NCBI GenBank assembly: GCA_947650365.1
Contig: OX393549.1
Span: 84,923,362-84,987,361, forward strand
DNA from: Chamaelirium japonicum
Lineage: Eukaryota > Streptophyta > Magnoliopsida > Liliales > Melanthiaceae
Length of the DNA stretch: 64,000 bases
Direction of reading: 5' to 3'
This document shows, piece after piece, positions 10,966 to 21,560 of the stretch; position 1 is the stretch's first letter; each line of letters starts with the position of its first letter. The notes beneath the pieces are model-generated. The model had not been told where the DNA came from. It did no database searches and was given only the letters and a program-made list of their open reading frames with translations. Position numbers and translations under genes: made by a program.

Positions 10966-12150
10966 ATGGCGGACGCCGAGCCACCCTCCTCCCCGATTCA
11001 ACACCCCCAGCAATCGGAACCACCGCCCTCCTCCTCGGCTGCCTCCGAAGATGGCAGCCTGCCACCGCCCACGGTCTGCTGCTCGTGCGGGGTCCCCACC
11101 GCCGCCACCTCCTCCCCTCCCCCCTGGTCCGGCGACTCCCCCCCGCCGGCCTATCGCCCGATCCGAGCCCCGGCCATCAACGCGCCCTTATCCACCAGCG
11201 CCATCATCGCGGCCCCCGTCCCCCAGCCCCTCCCCGTCCCGACCGCCTCCCCTCCCTACCACTTCGAGACCCCTTCCAAGCGGATCTCCTCCCCCGACGA
11301 CATCCGCCGCTTCCACTCCTCCACCGCCGGCCGCCACTTCCTCGGCTTCGTCGCCGCCCTCTCCCACTCCGTCCGCGGCCGCAAGATCTCCGACCCTGTC
11401 CCATCCCCCCTCCCCCCGGTCCTCTCCTCCCTCGTCGCCCTCATGGAAACCCTATCCCGATGGGCCGACGAGACCCCGCCCCTCCCCCACGCCGGTCGAT
11501 ACGGTAACCCCGCCTTCCGCTCCTGGCACGCCCGCCTCACCTCCGACGAGCTCCTCCCTCTCCTCCCATCCGACGACACGCGCTCCGCCTCCGCCGAGCT
11601 CTTCCCCTACCTCCTCGACTCCTTCGGCAACCCCTCCCGCATCGACTACGGCACCGGCCATGAGACCAACTTCGCCGCCTTCCTCTACTGCCTCGCCCGT
11701 CTCGGCCTTATCAAGGAGGAGGACTACCCCGCCATCGTCACCCGCGTCTTCGTGGCCTACCTCGACCTGATGCGCAAGCTGCAGAACGCCTACTGCCTCG
11801 AGCCGGCGGGCTCCCACGGCGTGTGGGGTCTCGACGACTACCACTTCCTCCCCTTCGTCTTCGGCTCGGCGCAGCTCGTGGACCACAAGTACATGAAACC
11901 CAAGTCCATCCACAACCAGGACATCCTCGACAACTTCTCTCACGAGTACATGTACCTCTCGTGCGTCGCCTTTGTGAAGAAGGTGAAGAAGGGGCCATTC
12001 TATGAGCACTCCCCGCTGCTCGACGACATCAGCGGGGTGCCGACGTGGAGCAAGGTGAACAGCGGGCTGCTCAAGATGTACAAGGCCGAGGTGCTCGACA
12101 AGGTGCCCATCATGCAGCATTTTATTTTCGGTTCGATCATCAAATGGTAG
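10966..12150 (+). CDS. PTPA: Serine/threonine-protein phosphatase 2A activator (PTPA)
   Basis: PTPA is a peptidyl-prolyl isomerase-type chaperone that helps bring the PP2A catalytic subunit into active form, acting in cytosol and nucleus. The frame opens at 'gaaATGGCGG' and gives 394 aa, close to the usual plant length. Residues 1-105 are a Pro/Ser/Ala-rich tail with a CCSCG stretch; the PTPA fold follows from about residue 106 (FETPSKRISS). Family hallmarks are DYGTGHETNF at about 227-236 and WGLDDYHFLPF at about 287-297, then a C-terminus ending HFIFGSIIKW. Codons are very GC-rich, as in many grass-like monocot genes, unlike the AT-rich surroundings. The final 'aaATGGTAGGC' can be read either as Trp-stop or as a splice donor (ATG|GTAGGC). 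If spliced, one or a few residues would come from an exon I could not identify. The larger frame starting at TTG 10918 is not needed. Confidence 0.93.
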   Translation: MADAEPPSSPIQHPQQSEPPPSSSAASEDGSLPPPTVCCSCGVPTAATSSPPPWSGDSPPPAYRPIRAPAINAPLSTSAIIAAPVPQPLPVPTASPPYHFETPSKRISSPDDIRRFHSSTAGRHFLGFVAALSHSVRGRKISDPVPSPLPPVLSSLVALMETLSRWADETPPLPHAGRYGNPAFRSWHARLTSDELLPLLPSDDTRSASAELFPYLLDSFGNPSRIDYGTGHETNFAAFLYCLARLGLIKEEDYPAIVTRVFVAYLDLMRKLQNAYCLEPAGSHGVWGLDDYHFLPFVFGSAQLVDHKYMKPKSIHNQDILDNFSHEYMYLSCVAFVKKVKKGPFYEHSPLLDDISGVPTWSKVNSGLLKMYKAEVLDKVPIMQHFIFGSIIKW

Positions 12151-12203
12151 GCATCTCCCTCATTCCATCTCTGTTTGAAATGTGAAATTGCTGCCATTTG
12201 CTA

Positions 12204-12357
12204 ATGGAAAATGCTATTTGAACATACCAAGGGATGCTGCGGAGGTGGGGAGGCTATCGTCCTTCGCTCGGTGCGTTGGCCGATGCACCGAGTGCTTGCC
12301 GATGTCCCCCCACCTCCGCAGTATGTCCCCTTGTATGTTCAAGTACCGTTGCCCTTT
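12204..12357. repeat. Long imperfect hairpin (fold-back MITE candidate) just after PTPA
   Basis: The left arm (about 12204-12258, 'ttgaacatac...gcggaggtgggg') is mirrored by the right arm (about 12298-12357, 'cccccacctccgc...gtatgttcaa'). The loop has a second small pairing, ctcggtgc with gcaccgag. The arms are about 50 bp with a few mismatches. It sits 54 bp after the PTPA stop, so it would lie in the 3' UTR or in the last intron. No clean target duplication is visible. It could be a small fold-back transposon; a small-RNA precursor is possible but unproved. Confidence 0.65.
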
Positions 12358-15300
12358 GCTAATTGATCCATGCAGTGTTAGTAGACTTGTGCTCTTCAAA
12401 ATTACTCATTCATATTTGGTATCATGGTTGGTTGGTTGTCACCGTAGTCTTGTTACAGAATCGTATTAACATAGCACATAATGTTAGCACTCTTTTTAAT
12501 TTGGTATCATACTATCATGGTTGGTGTCTCCCTCTGACTAGGAGAGTTGTCAGCTTCCTCTAGAGTCCTGGCCCATCAGGGATCCATTGGTTTTTATTTA
12601 TTTGTTATTTACTTTTTATTTTCGTCACATTTAATAGGCCAATTTCATGAGTTGGGTAACAAGTCACTTTTCCAATGTTTTTTAGTCCCACCTCTTCTGG
12701 GGATGATTATGTATGTAAACTGTCTCATTATATAAAAGTATGGTCCTTTTATTTAATGCCCATGAACGATTTTAATTAAATTTGCTTGATTGCATTGAAT
12801 CTTGGATTTTATTCCATCCAAGAGGGATTCCTCACAACTAGTGTACTCCAGATCTTTTCGCTTCTTCTCTTCTTTCCTCTGTTATTTTCTCAAACGCTAA
12901 ATCTTGATTGTGAACATCGAAGCGAAAGAACAAAAAAGAAAGCAAGAAAGAAAAGAAGAGAGGTTCCGACCAATCTCTTTCTCTCTCCTTTTCTCCCTCT
13001 ATTCTTCCTCGGGACAACCGACTGGCTCGCCCCTGTTTAGGTTTGTGTGAAGAGGTTACGGTCCTCAGTTTCACGCGGTCAGTAGAAACGCACGAGAAAT
13101 AAATCTCGCGCTTCTTCTTTCCCTTTGGGCACCCAACTTATAGAATAGCAGTGATAGTTGATGATGGGGCCTCCAAGGGCACCCACAAAAATCTTAAAAC
13201 AGTCGCATTACTTCCAAAAGGGCCTTACAGTGTTTCGGTGCTCTTGCTGAAGCCGCAAGATCTTCCCGAAGATTGTCCTACCTCCTCTCTCTTCCCAGCA
13301 GCTCCTATGCTCTCTTATGGGCGATTCACCCCTCTGCTTCGTAATACAATACTGGATCTTCTCCACTAGCTATTAACAACTCTCTTGAATTCTCTGATCT
13401 TTCCACGATTTCTCGATCTACAAAAAAGTGGTGTGATCCATCATTTGAAATATTTCTTCGACTTTTCCCTGCAAATCAAACCTGAAACTTAGAATTATTT
13501 TCTTTACTTTATGTTGTCAGTTTGTGATAGATCCAAAAAAAATACTCGAGCTCATGACCATTGCAAATAAACATGTCGAGCTCGTGATAATTCTGTTGTC
13601 ATTGAGAGGTTTTGCATATCTTTCTCATCACCTTCTATCTAAGTTATTTGTATGTTTTTTCTCTTCTTTGATGGGGGCTACTTGATATTTCATTATAAGC
13701 GGATGAAACGTTCAACCAAAGGCCAACACTATGGGTCAGACCCAACAATTAAATCATCCAAATTTAAAATAATTTTAATTTTTGGTCCCACTAGGACCCA
13801 TTTGCAAAAATTTTTAGTAGGGTTGTTTACTTGTTTTTGTAAAAAATGTTGCTTACTTTTAATAAGACTCAAATGATGGTGTACAATATCTATTCAAAAG
13901 GGTGCATTCCTCAATGAATAGCAATAGATGTGGAAGAAAAATCTAATGTTTTTTTAATAATTGGGGAGGTCTCCCTTCATGTGATTTTTTCTTTTTGCGT
14001 GAGGCTTTGTGAAAGTCCCTCTCTCTCTTCCTCTTCCTCATCTCATCTCAGCTTCCTCTCTCATGGTCTTTTTCCTTGTCTCTTCTTTCCTAGGTTCAAT
14101 CTCTGCCCTTGCTTGATCCCTCTCTTGCATGGTTTTAGGATTGTCCCAACCAAAATTGATTTGCCTGGACCAATTTGGATTTGATCGATTCGAAATCCCG
14201 AACCCGCATTATGCCCCCTAGCCGTGTTGGATTCGGATTGGGCTCATATTATTGTTTTATCGGTTTGAATGTTGTATTATAAATTAGAAAGTTTTCCAAA
14301 TATCCCGAGATTTGGATCTGAAATGATTGCGGGCCCGAATCAGGCGAATCAGACCCTTCTTTCTAATTTTCCTTACTTTTTATCTTTTTTGGTGCATCAA
14401 CCGAACTCGAACCCAAATCCAGACTATTTCAATTTTTCCACAGTCTAAACCCAAACACGAACTCAAATTCTCAAACCTTGTTCTCTAGGGAATACTTTTG
14501 GTTCTCGGTCGGCATCAATGCAGTCGTCGTTCGTTGTTAATAGTCCTTCTCACTATCTTCCCACCAGTCCTTATTGACCGGTCTGTTTGCCGCCTGTATA
14601 AGCCCTAGCAGATCTCAACAATTAAGCTGTCCCTTTTCGTCCTCTGCATAGTTTTGACTAATCTACAATCACCAACCAATTACAAATACCCAACCAACAC
14701 CTACAGACTTTTGTGCAAACCTATATGCAATTGACCAACAACGATCAATTATAATTAACTAGGAGACTTTTCAAGTATTTACGTGGTCCGAACGACCACC
14801 GTCGGACCACAACCACTTGAAGGAACCACCCCTATTCTCCATTGGCATTGCACTTATCGGCTGCCGCCTTTAGTTCCTGAGTTTCCTATTCCCCACTTTT
14901 GTCTCGCACCACTGGCCACCACCATTGATCCTCTACTATACCTACCCACTAAGCTGTTGGGTAAATAACCCGCCTACCCATCTATCCGCTAACTCACAAA
15001 CGAACTCGTCTTCTTCAAACCTTCAAATATGCAGGCCTACAAACTCTTAAACCTGCGAGTTCAGAGCCAAAACCCTTTAAAGCATTTTATTCTTGTTTTC
15101 AGTCTTTTTTTGGCCGATTTTGAGCCCATTTGAGCTATGAAAAATCCCATTGATTTTGATGCTTACCTGTGTGACATGAGGAGATCCTGTTGAGCAACTC
15201 GTAGCATTGTTCGTAGTTCTTTCTATCTGTTTTGACACATATTTGCTGGAGATAAAATACTACGAAGTGGCAAACAAATCGGTGTGGCAAGGGACTTTTA

Positions 15301-15829
15301 TAAGTCGTTTTCCTCCACATCAAGTCGACTCAACCATAAGTCCATTAAGGTGATCGCCTAAGGCCCCATATAAAAGGAAAGTCCTAGAGTTCCAAACCCA
15401 CTTAAATAGCTTAAGGCCCTACACGAAAACCCATGTAAATAGTCCAAGGCCCCATATGAAATAAATGTGGGCTCATACCATAATCATTTTCTATTATATA
15501 AAATTTAATATCAAAAAGCTTACTTTAGAGTTTCCGTTTTAGGCCTCAACTTGTATTGAGACGCCCCCATTGCAGATATGACTTCTATCCTTTTGCTTAA
15601 TGATTTCATGTGAGTAAAGTTACAACAAATTACTATGGCATTAATTGCTCGCTTAATAAGAAATTTCACTTGCAAATTTATATATTTGCATACTTTATTT
15701 GTCCAAGCCGTTTATGGTTTATTTGGTAAAATTAGTTTCATTTGTCTTCCTGCCTAACTGCCCTATATTAATTTGGTATCATGACATGTGCTTTCTTTGT
15801 TTAGGACGGTCTTTTAGAGGACGCTTGGA
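12358..15829. other. Intergenic DNA, no gene recognised
   Basis: It contains T-rich and CT-rich stretches (12860-13020, 13960-14110) and short open frames with no family resemblance. Around 14150-14480 repeated words such as 'ttcggattggg' and 'cccaaacacgaactc' suggest a worn hAT-type element. Around 15350-15480 'aaggccccatat' recurs three times. None has defined ends. Confidence 0.4.
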
Positions 15830-18340
15830 GAACCTGAGCATAATGAATTATTATACGACCTCAACCATGATATAAAGATCCTTGAGAATGTGTTGTATGC
15901 TAACCTTTATAACACGAGGGGTCCCCAAGATGTCCTAGAAGCCGCTAAAGCCCCTAGAGGACTCGAGGAGAATCTTGAACATGTTAAGCTCTCTTTCTAC
16001 CTAACCTGATGGAAGGGAGCGAGCAAAATCGCTACTGTAAACACCATCCACCTTTCACAAACTTCCATATAATGGAAGAAACTTTATGGAGTGTATCCGA
16101 ATAGGGATAGCCGTATTTCCTTTGAACATTTTACTGTCTAGAGGTAGGGAGGGGAATGCAAGATGAGCTTCCTTCCAGAGACCATTATGACTATCGTGAC
16201 CATGATGAGGTTGGTCATAGTTATGCCAATCTATCCCGCTACCGTCCACCTATCGCAAACTTTCGTATAATGGAAGAACCTTATGGAGTGTATCCAAGTA
16301 AGGATAGTCGTATTTCCCTTGAACGTTATACTGCCTAGTGGTAGGCAGGGGAATGCAAGATGAGCTTCCTTCTAGAGACCAATATGACTATCGTGACCAT
16401 GATGAGGAGATAACGAGGAATTTCAAGATATAGGTCCCAAGCTTTGACAAATGACTAAATCCCAAAATATTTTTAGATAGGTTGAGTGAGACTGACCACT
16501 ATTTTGAGTGGTATGACTTGTATGAGAGTTGGAACACACAATTTGAGATGATGAGCTCACTTAGCAACCAAGCTTCTCTGGACTAGTGTAGATCTCTATT
16601 TACAATGAGCATACGTGACTCTAAGGAATATTGAGAAAAGATGAAAGAAAAGCTGAAGAACAATCTCTCATAATGTTCTATAGTAGTCAATTGATGGGTC
16701 AACACTTGCTGAAACAAGGTTTATTGATTGTTGCTCAGTGCCATGAAAAGTTTGATGAATTGGTGGTTCATACAAATATAATTGAGGACCATTAAAACAT
16801 AGTTTTCGATCTATCTCTAGATCAAAGACCTTGCAATATATGTTTGATGGATCAAGTTCTTAACCTAGCTATATAATTCGAGAGATACCTTAAACTACCT
16901 GCTATTAGGAAGTTTGGTAGCCCAGCAATGGAAACTTGTTCCAGTCGAACGCCTGACAACAAGCCACCCAGAACCACTACTCGAGAGCCCAATACATCCC
17001 GTGGGAGCGACAATTTCCTAAACTACTCCACAGACTCGAGAAAATACTTATCTACCGAGTTATCCAAGAGGGGGATGTATCAAGTCACTACTTTCAGTGC
17101 CATGCGCTTGTCAACCTGAGCATCATGCTTATTAGTATCTAACCCGAAAGCTCCATAGGGGTGTACAAATGAACCCCAAGATGATGTCAAAGAAATGACC
17201 CATATATCTAAAGAAAAGGTCATTGGGGACTATGATGAGGAAATTGCGATTGAGGAAGCCCCTCTCCCCGTGATGAGATGCATCCTGACATCAACAAAGG
17301 TTGAGGAGAACCAGATACATACTAGTATCTCCCACACCTACAAACAAACAAGGAAAAGAATTCCAAGGTAATCAATGCAGAGGTCATAGTATGAACATGG
17401 TCATTGAAAGTGGATTAGAAGGATTAAACTAATAGGTGAGCCTTATTCTCTTTCTTACAAGGTAACCTGTGTGGACAAAACCACCATGCATGTCCCAGCA
17501 TTGGTTGGTTTCTGAATAGTTTGTCACATACACGGACCATGTTTACTGCGATGTGCTTCATACGGATGTATCTTATGTCCTGATAGGGAAGCCTTGGTCA
17601 TATGATTTAGACACATTACGTTATGGAAGGTCAAACGCATGTTTTAAGCATAATGAATAATATTAAATCCTTTCAAACGTACAAACCTAAGGATAAATCT
17701 AATTCGAAATCCCATACAAAAGTGAAAAGCCCTTACATGTGATTAATTAGGAGAATTTTTTTTTTCCTGAAAATAAAGATCAAGGGTACATGTACACTAC
17801 AAAAGAGGCTCAATATCATGCAAGTGAGGCCACTAATAAGTCACCATAAAAGGTGCAACAAGTATTAGTAAGGATCCGACACGTAAGGAGTTACCTGATC
17901 AGCTACCAACTATGAGGGATATCGAGTATATGCCATACTTATGATTCTAGGGTCATCATTGCTAAACTCACTGTATCTTGAGATGGACGCATTGAAACAT
18001 GAATAACTTAAACGACAAGTGGATGGGTAATTACGAAAAGGGTTAGTCTGTGAAAACTTTAGTCGTGTTATCCCCATTTTACTTATGTGAGTTACGTCTG
18101 AAATGTATGGCGACTGAAGGATGTGGTTATACCCAAGCCATCAATAAAATCATATATGTTTTTCATCCCTAGCCGTGATATATTAGAACGATGGCATGAT
18201 TTGTGTATTTTTGTATAGATCCTTGTAGTGGATGCCACCATATCCAAGTTTGGCACTTTGGCAAGGAGATAAATGGAAAACGACTTTCCCGACAAAAAAC
18301 AGTCTAAATGTGTGGATGGTTATGAAATTGGTTGGTTGAC
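15830..18340 (+). mobile_element. Degenerate Ty3-gypsy gag-pol remnant
   Basis: Reading across many stops and frameshifts reveals the order expected of a gypsy element. At about 16470-16530 is a gag core (FLDRLSETDHYFEWYDL). At about 17070-17110 is a worn CCHC knuckle (SHYFQCHALVN). At 17535-17625 is the segment after the protease (DVLHTDVSYVLIGKPW, GRSNACF). At about 17885 begins the reverse-transcriptase N-terminus (ELPDQLPTMRDIEY), followed by decayed 'INKI' and 'WKTTFPTK' motifs up to 18340. The YxDD catalytic part, RNase H and integrase do not follow. No LTRs are seen. It is old and inactive. Confidence 0.8.
16031..16407 (+). repeat. Tandem duplication inside the gypsy gag remnant
   Basis: Two copies, 16031-16210 and 16238-16407, share 'ataatggaagaa', 'gtattt...cc', 'ggggaatgcaagatgagc' and 'gactatcgtgaccatgatg'. 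The period is about 200 bp. Identity is high but not complete, so the duplication is younger than the element's first decay but not recent. Confidence 0.8.
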
Positions 18341-19369
18341 GATGATAATATAGTTTTGATTAAAGATTAAATTCCGATTCTCTCCTAGGAAATTTAAACA
18401 AGCATTTTTATGAGAGGGTTCCATCCAATATCCATCTTGTGGTTCAACATATTTTAGTATCACATGTTTCAAAGGATGGAATGAATTAATTGGAGACATG
18501 CAGAACATACTGGTGCTACCATTGGTCATATCAAATCTTTTCTAGTTGATTTTGTTACCACTAAGACTTCCATGCTCCAGTTTTGTCCCATATTAACAGG
18601 AATATAACATAGGCTTTGCATTAAGATGAGTTTTTTGTTATAAGCTACATTCAGAATCTCAGATATATTGCATGGTTCTTATGCTATAGACCTTGTTTGC
18701 CATTTAATAAACCAATTCGTATTATGGATCATTGTATCAATGACTTTGTGAATTCTATGTCCTATGTTGATATTGTTAATTACCGTAATCTTGGAATTGA
18801 AATCAGTTAATTTATATGCAATTTGGGCATCTCAGAACAACTAACAAGTTGGAATTTTGGAATAAAACTGCAGCCTTGAATACTTTATGTTACGATTAAT
18901 TATAATAAGACTTAGATCTTGTTGTTTATTCTGCATAATTATTGCATATGATAGTTCATTGGATTTCCTTTTGCTATCAGATGTGATATTTGTATTTTTC
19001 TATCTTTAATGGGATTTTCTTAACTGAGTTTGATTTTTCTCTTTTTTCTTTGCTGAGAATCTTTAAGATTGAGAAATATGTTCTTATTGACAGATTATAT
19101 TAACTTAATTTTGTTTATAGATCCTTAGATTGTGAGAACATTTTACTTTGTTTGTTAGTTCTTAATTGTTTGTGTGGCCGCTTATCTTCTGTGATGAGGG
19201 TTGTTTGTAGTGTAATATTGTCTAGTTTATTCTATAGGATGGTGCTGCTTTATGTTTGTAGTTATCCTTTATCAGATGTCACGTAGAAATAGTGGGTTGC
19301 AAGGGCAATATATTGGAGTGGCTGAGAGACAAGGGTTCACATACGAAGATAGTCCCACAAAAGAAAATG
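18341..19369. other. AT-rich spacer between the gypsy and LINE remnants
   Basis: All frames are short and I recognise nothing. The base composition is more AT-rich than the flanking remnants. The stretch from 19286 to 19369 could be the worn 5' leader of the LINE fragment. Confidence 0.3.
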
Positions 19370-20275
19370 ATTACATTTTCTACTCGGAATGTTAAGACAT
19401 TAAGTAGAAAGATTAAGGAATTGATGGATACAATCAAGGTTCGAAATCATGGTATCAGCCGGCCCCAGACCGGTAAGTATCAGCTGATACCGATTGAAGC
19501 GAAAAAAATCCAGAGAAAGCAAAATAAAAATTTGGAAAAAGTGACCCATACATGTCGGTACTCATTCATATTGGCCGGTAGAGATCGATATGTATTGATA
19601 CCGATCGGTACAGGTCAGGTATCAGGATCGAGGGTTGTACTGGTCTCGATCTAGTCAAAACTGGTATGTACCAACCAATACATAAAGATATCGAACGGTT
19701 TTTTGAACCATTGATACAATCATGAGAAGGAGAGTAAATATTGCATGCTTACAAGAAGCAAAATGGAAACAACAAAAATATAAGAAAATTAGGGATGACT
19801 ACAAGCTTATATATGTAGAAAGGATACTATTAGAAATGGAGTTGGAATAGTATGGACAATTTGTAAAGGTTAACATGACAAGTGATAAACTATTATCAAT
19901 TAAATTAGTTGTAGGTAAGAAATTTATAAATGTAATTAACGTGTATGCACCACGAGTGCGTGTATGAAAGAGTAAAAAAGCAATTTTGGGAAGAAATTGA
20001 TGCTCTAGTGCAAAGAATTCCATGGTTAGAAATATGAAAAACTCCATGGGGAACAAGGGGTTGGAGATAGAAATGCAGTTGGAGATTTGATATTTGAGTT
20101 TTTGGTGGCCTATGATCTAGTGATAGCTAATACTTATTTTGAAAAGAGAGAAATATTTGATTACCTTCATGAATGCGTCGAATGCATCACAAATATATTA
20201 TTTTCTTTGGAGATGAAAAGAGCGATCAACATTTAATGATTGTAAGGTGATACTAGGAGAAAGTCTGACTACACA
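19370..20275 (+). mobile_element. RTE-type LINE endonuclease fragment
   Basis: The decayed protein reads FSTRNVKTLSRKIKEL, then, after a nested insertion, RRRVNIACLQEAKW, then LLSIKLVVGKKFINVINVYAP, and later 'TTQNVSLLLT'. These follow the apurinic endonuclease of plant RTE/LINE elements (often mis-annotated as craniofacial development protein 2-like). The catalytic 'QETKW' and 'YAP' blocks are recognisable but stops and frameshifts break the rest, and the reverse transcriptase is missing. Confidence 0.8.
19437..19712. mobile_element. 276-bp MITE nested in the LINE, 10-bp target duplication
   Basis: GATACAATCA stands at 19427-19436 and again at 19713-19722. Removing the insertion and one repeat restores an open LINE frame reading KELMDTIMRRRVNIACLQE. 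The ends 'aggttcgaaa' and (reverse-complemented) 'atggttcaaa' form a short imperfect inverted repeat. The interior repeats 'gataccgatcggtac'-like words. A 9-10-bp duplication fits a Mutator-type element. Related 'ggccgataccggtac' words occur again near 20785 and 21025. Confidence 0.85.
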
Positions 20276-21331
20276 AAACGTCTCCCTTCTACTGACTTGA
20301 CGTCTTCGCACCCTCAGAAGTTGATTGCGGCTTCACATTGCATCTAGAAGAAAAGGCTTCACACCAAATCCAAGCCTTTTCAATTCTCCATTGGACTTCA
20401 ATTCTCCATTGGAACTCCCATCATACAAGTTTTTGACCAATTCTACTGATTTAAATATACCGAATATTTCTCGAAAAGCTTCCTGATATCATCTTTGTCA
20501 AATTTGAGGGATCTTCTTGAGTTTACAAAACAGTAAAATTTAAAAAGATAGCCTAGAGATTCTCGAGTATATTACAAAAAAGGAAAGAAAATCACAAGGA
20601 TACATAATGTATCGACAAACTTTCCAGAATCTTTTAAAGAGTACGTAATCTCCAATTATATACAGAGAACTTGGATCTTGGCCGAAAGAGTAACCTTTGC
20701 ATGTGCTATGAAGTGTGAACCCTCATTTCCAAGAATGGTGCTAGGAATCCTTCCAGAATTGGGTCATGTGTATAGTTCTAAATATCGGCCGATACCGGTA
20801 CGTACCATTTTGAGCCTGATCGATACCGGTACTGCCCCCGATACTGTTATTTGCCTTGTTTCCTCCCTTGCATCATAATTTGAATCAATAAATTAGTTTT
20901 AATAGGCAGGTGCATTAACTTAAGAGTTAATACCATTGGGCATCGTTGTAGAAGCCCAATTAAGCAAAAATGTCTTATGGGTATTATTTTAGAAGCAAAG
21001 GAATAACAAAAAAAGGAGCCATCAACCGGTACCGACTAGTATGTATCAGTCAAGGGTCGACTGATACCATGATTTTGATCTTTCCCAGCAAGGAGGATGC
21101 TTTTATGCTAGTACAATTCTACCAAAAGGGTTCGTTTGCAAGAATCTCTACCAAGTCACTTTTTTTTCATCAAATTTATTTGGATACCAAATATGTCATG
21201 CTCATAATTATGTAGCCTAATGAATAATATTCTAGGAAAAGAAATTACTAAGTTTTTGATAATGGAGATTATTTGTAAAGGCCTTTGAACTAAGTTGATT
21301 CCTCCAAAGTTTATTGTTATTCAAAATTATT
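20276..21331. other. Non-coding spacer with two partial copies of the GATACCG-type repeat
   Basis: At 20778-20850 and 21020-21070 are words such as 'tatcggccgataccggtacg' and 'ccggtaccgactagt' that also occur inside the MITE at 19437-19712. They are probably fragments of the same family. No gene is seen. Confidence 0.4.
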
Positions 21332-21560
21332 AGGTGTCACGGTGCGATTATTACCAACACTAGACCACTAGATCCCATCAGTAGTCAGAAGTGTGTTTGG
21401 GCGAGGGTAGTACTAAGGTGGGTGACCTCTTGGGAAGCACTCATGTTGCACCCCTTACCCAGTTTAAGGGAACTTTGGAGGGTTAGCTCCCTGGTTGCAC
21501 AAGCTTAAACTGCGTGACCAATAAGGTAGGTATCTCTACCCGCCAACTAATCTGTATAAG
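21332..21560 (+). mobile_element. 5S rRNA-bearing fragment, Cassandra-like TRIM LTR
   Basis: The 5S-like core is about 21341-21455. It matches plant 5S rRNA from 'ggtgcgat' through 'ccactagatcccatcag', 'gggcgagggtagtactaa', 'ggtgggtgacctcttgggaag' to 'tgttgcacccc', with scattered changes. The preceding bases read 'TGTCA', a possible LTR start. Past the core, 'agtttaaggga' and 'gcttaaact' form a small stem. A 5S sequence inside an LTR defines the Cassandra TRIM family. A plain 5S pseudogene is the alternative because a matching second LTR is not found. Confidence 0.65.
21341..21455 (+). pseudogene. 5S rRNA-like sequence
   Basis: It is nearly full length (115 against about 120 nt) and keeps the C-box-like 'ggtgggtgacct'. 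The A-box region is more altered ('tagtcagaagtgtgtttgg'). It is single copy here, whereas functional 5S genes lie in long tandem arrays, so it is almost certainly not a source of rRNA. Confidence 0.8.

Noticed and set aside
11051-11770. Long proline/serine/threonine-rich frame (239 codons) and several minus-strand frames over PTPA
   Set aside because: They are out-of-frame shadows of the GC-rich PTPA exon, whose own frame carries the family motifs.
21341-21455. Functional 5S rRNA gene
   Set aside because: Single copy, altered A-box region and probable LTR context; working 5S genes are in tandem arrays.
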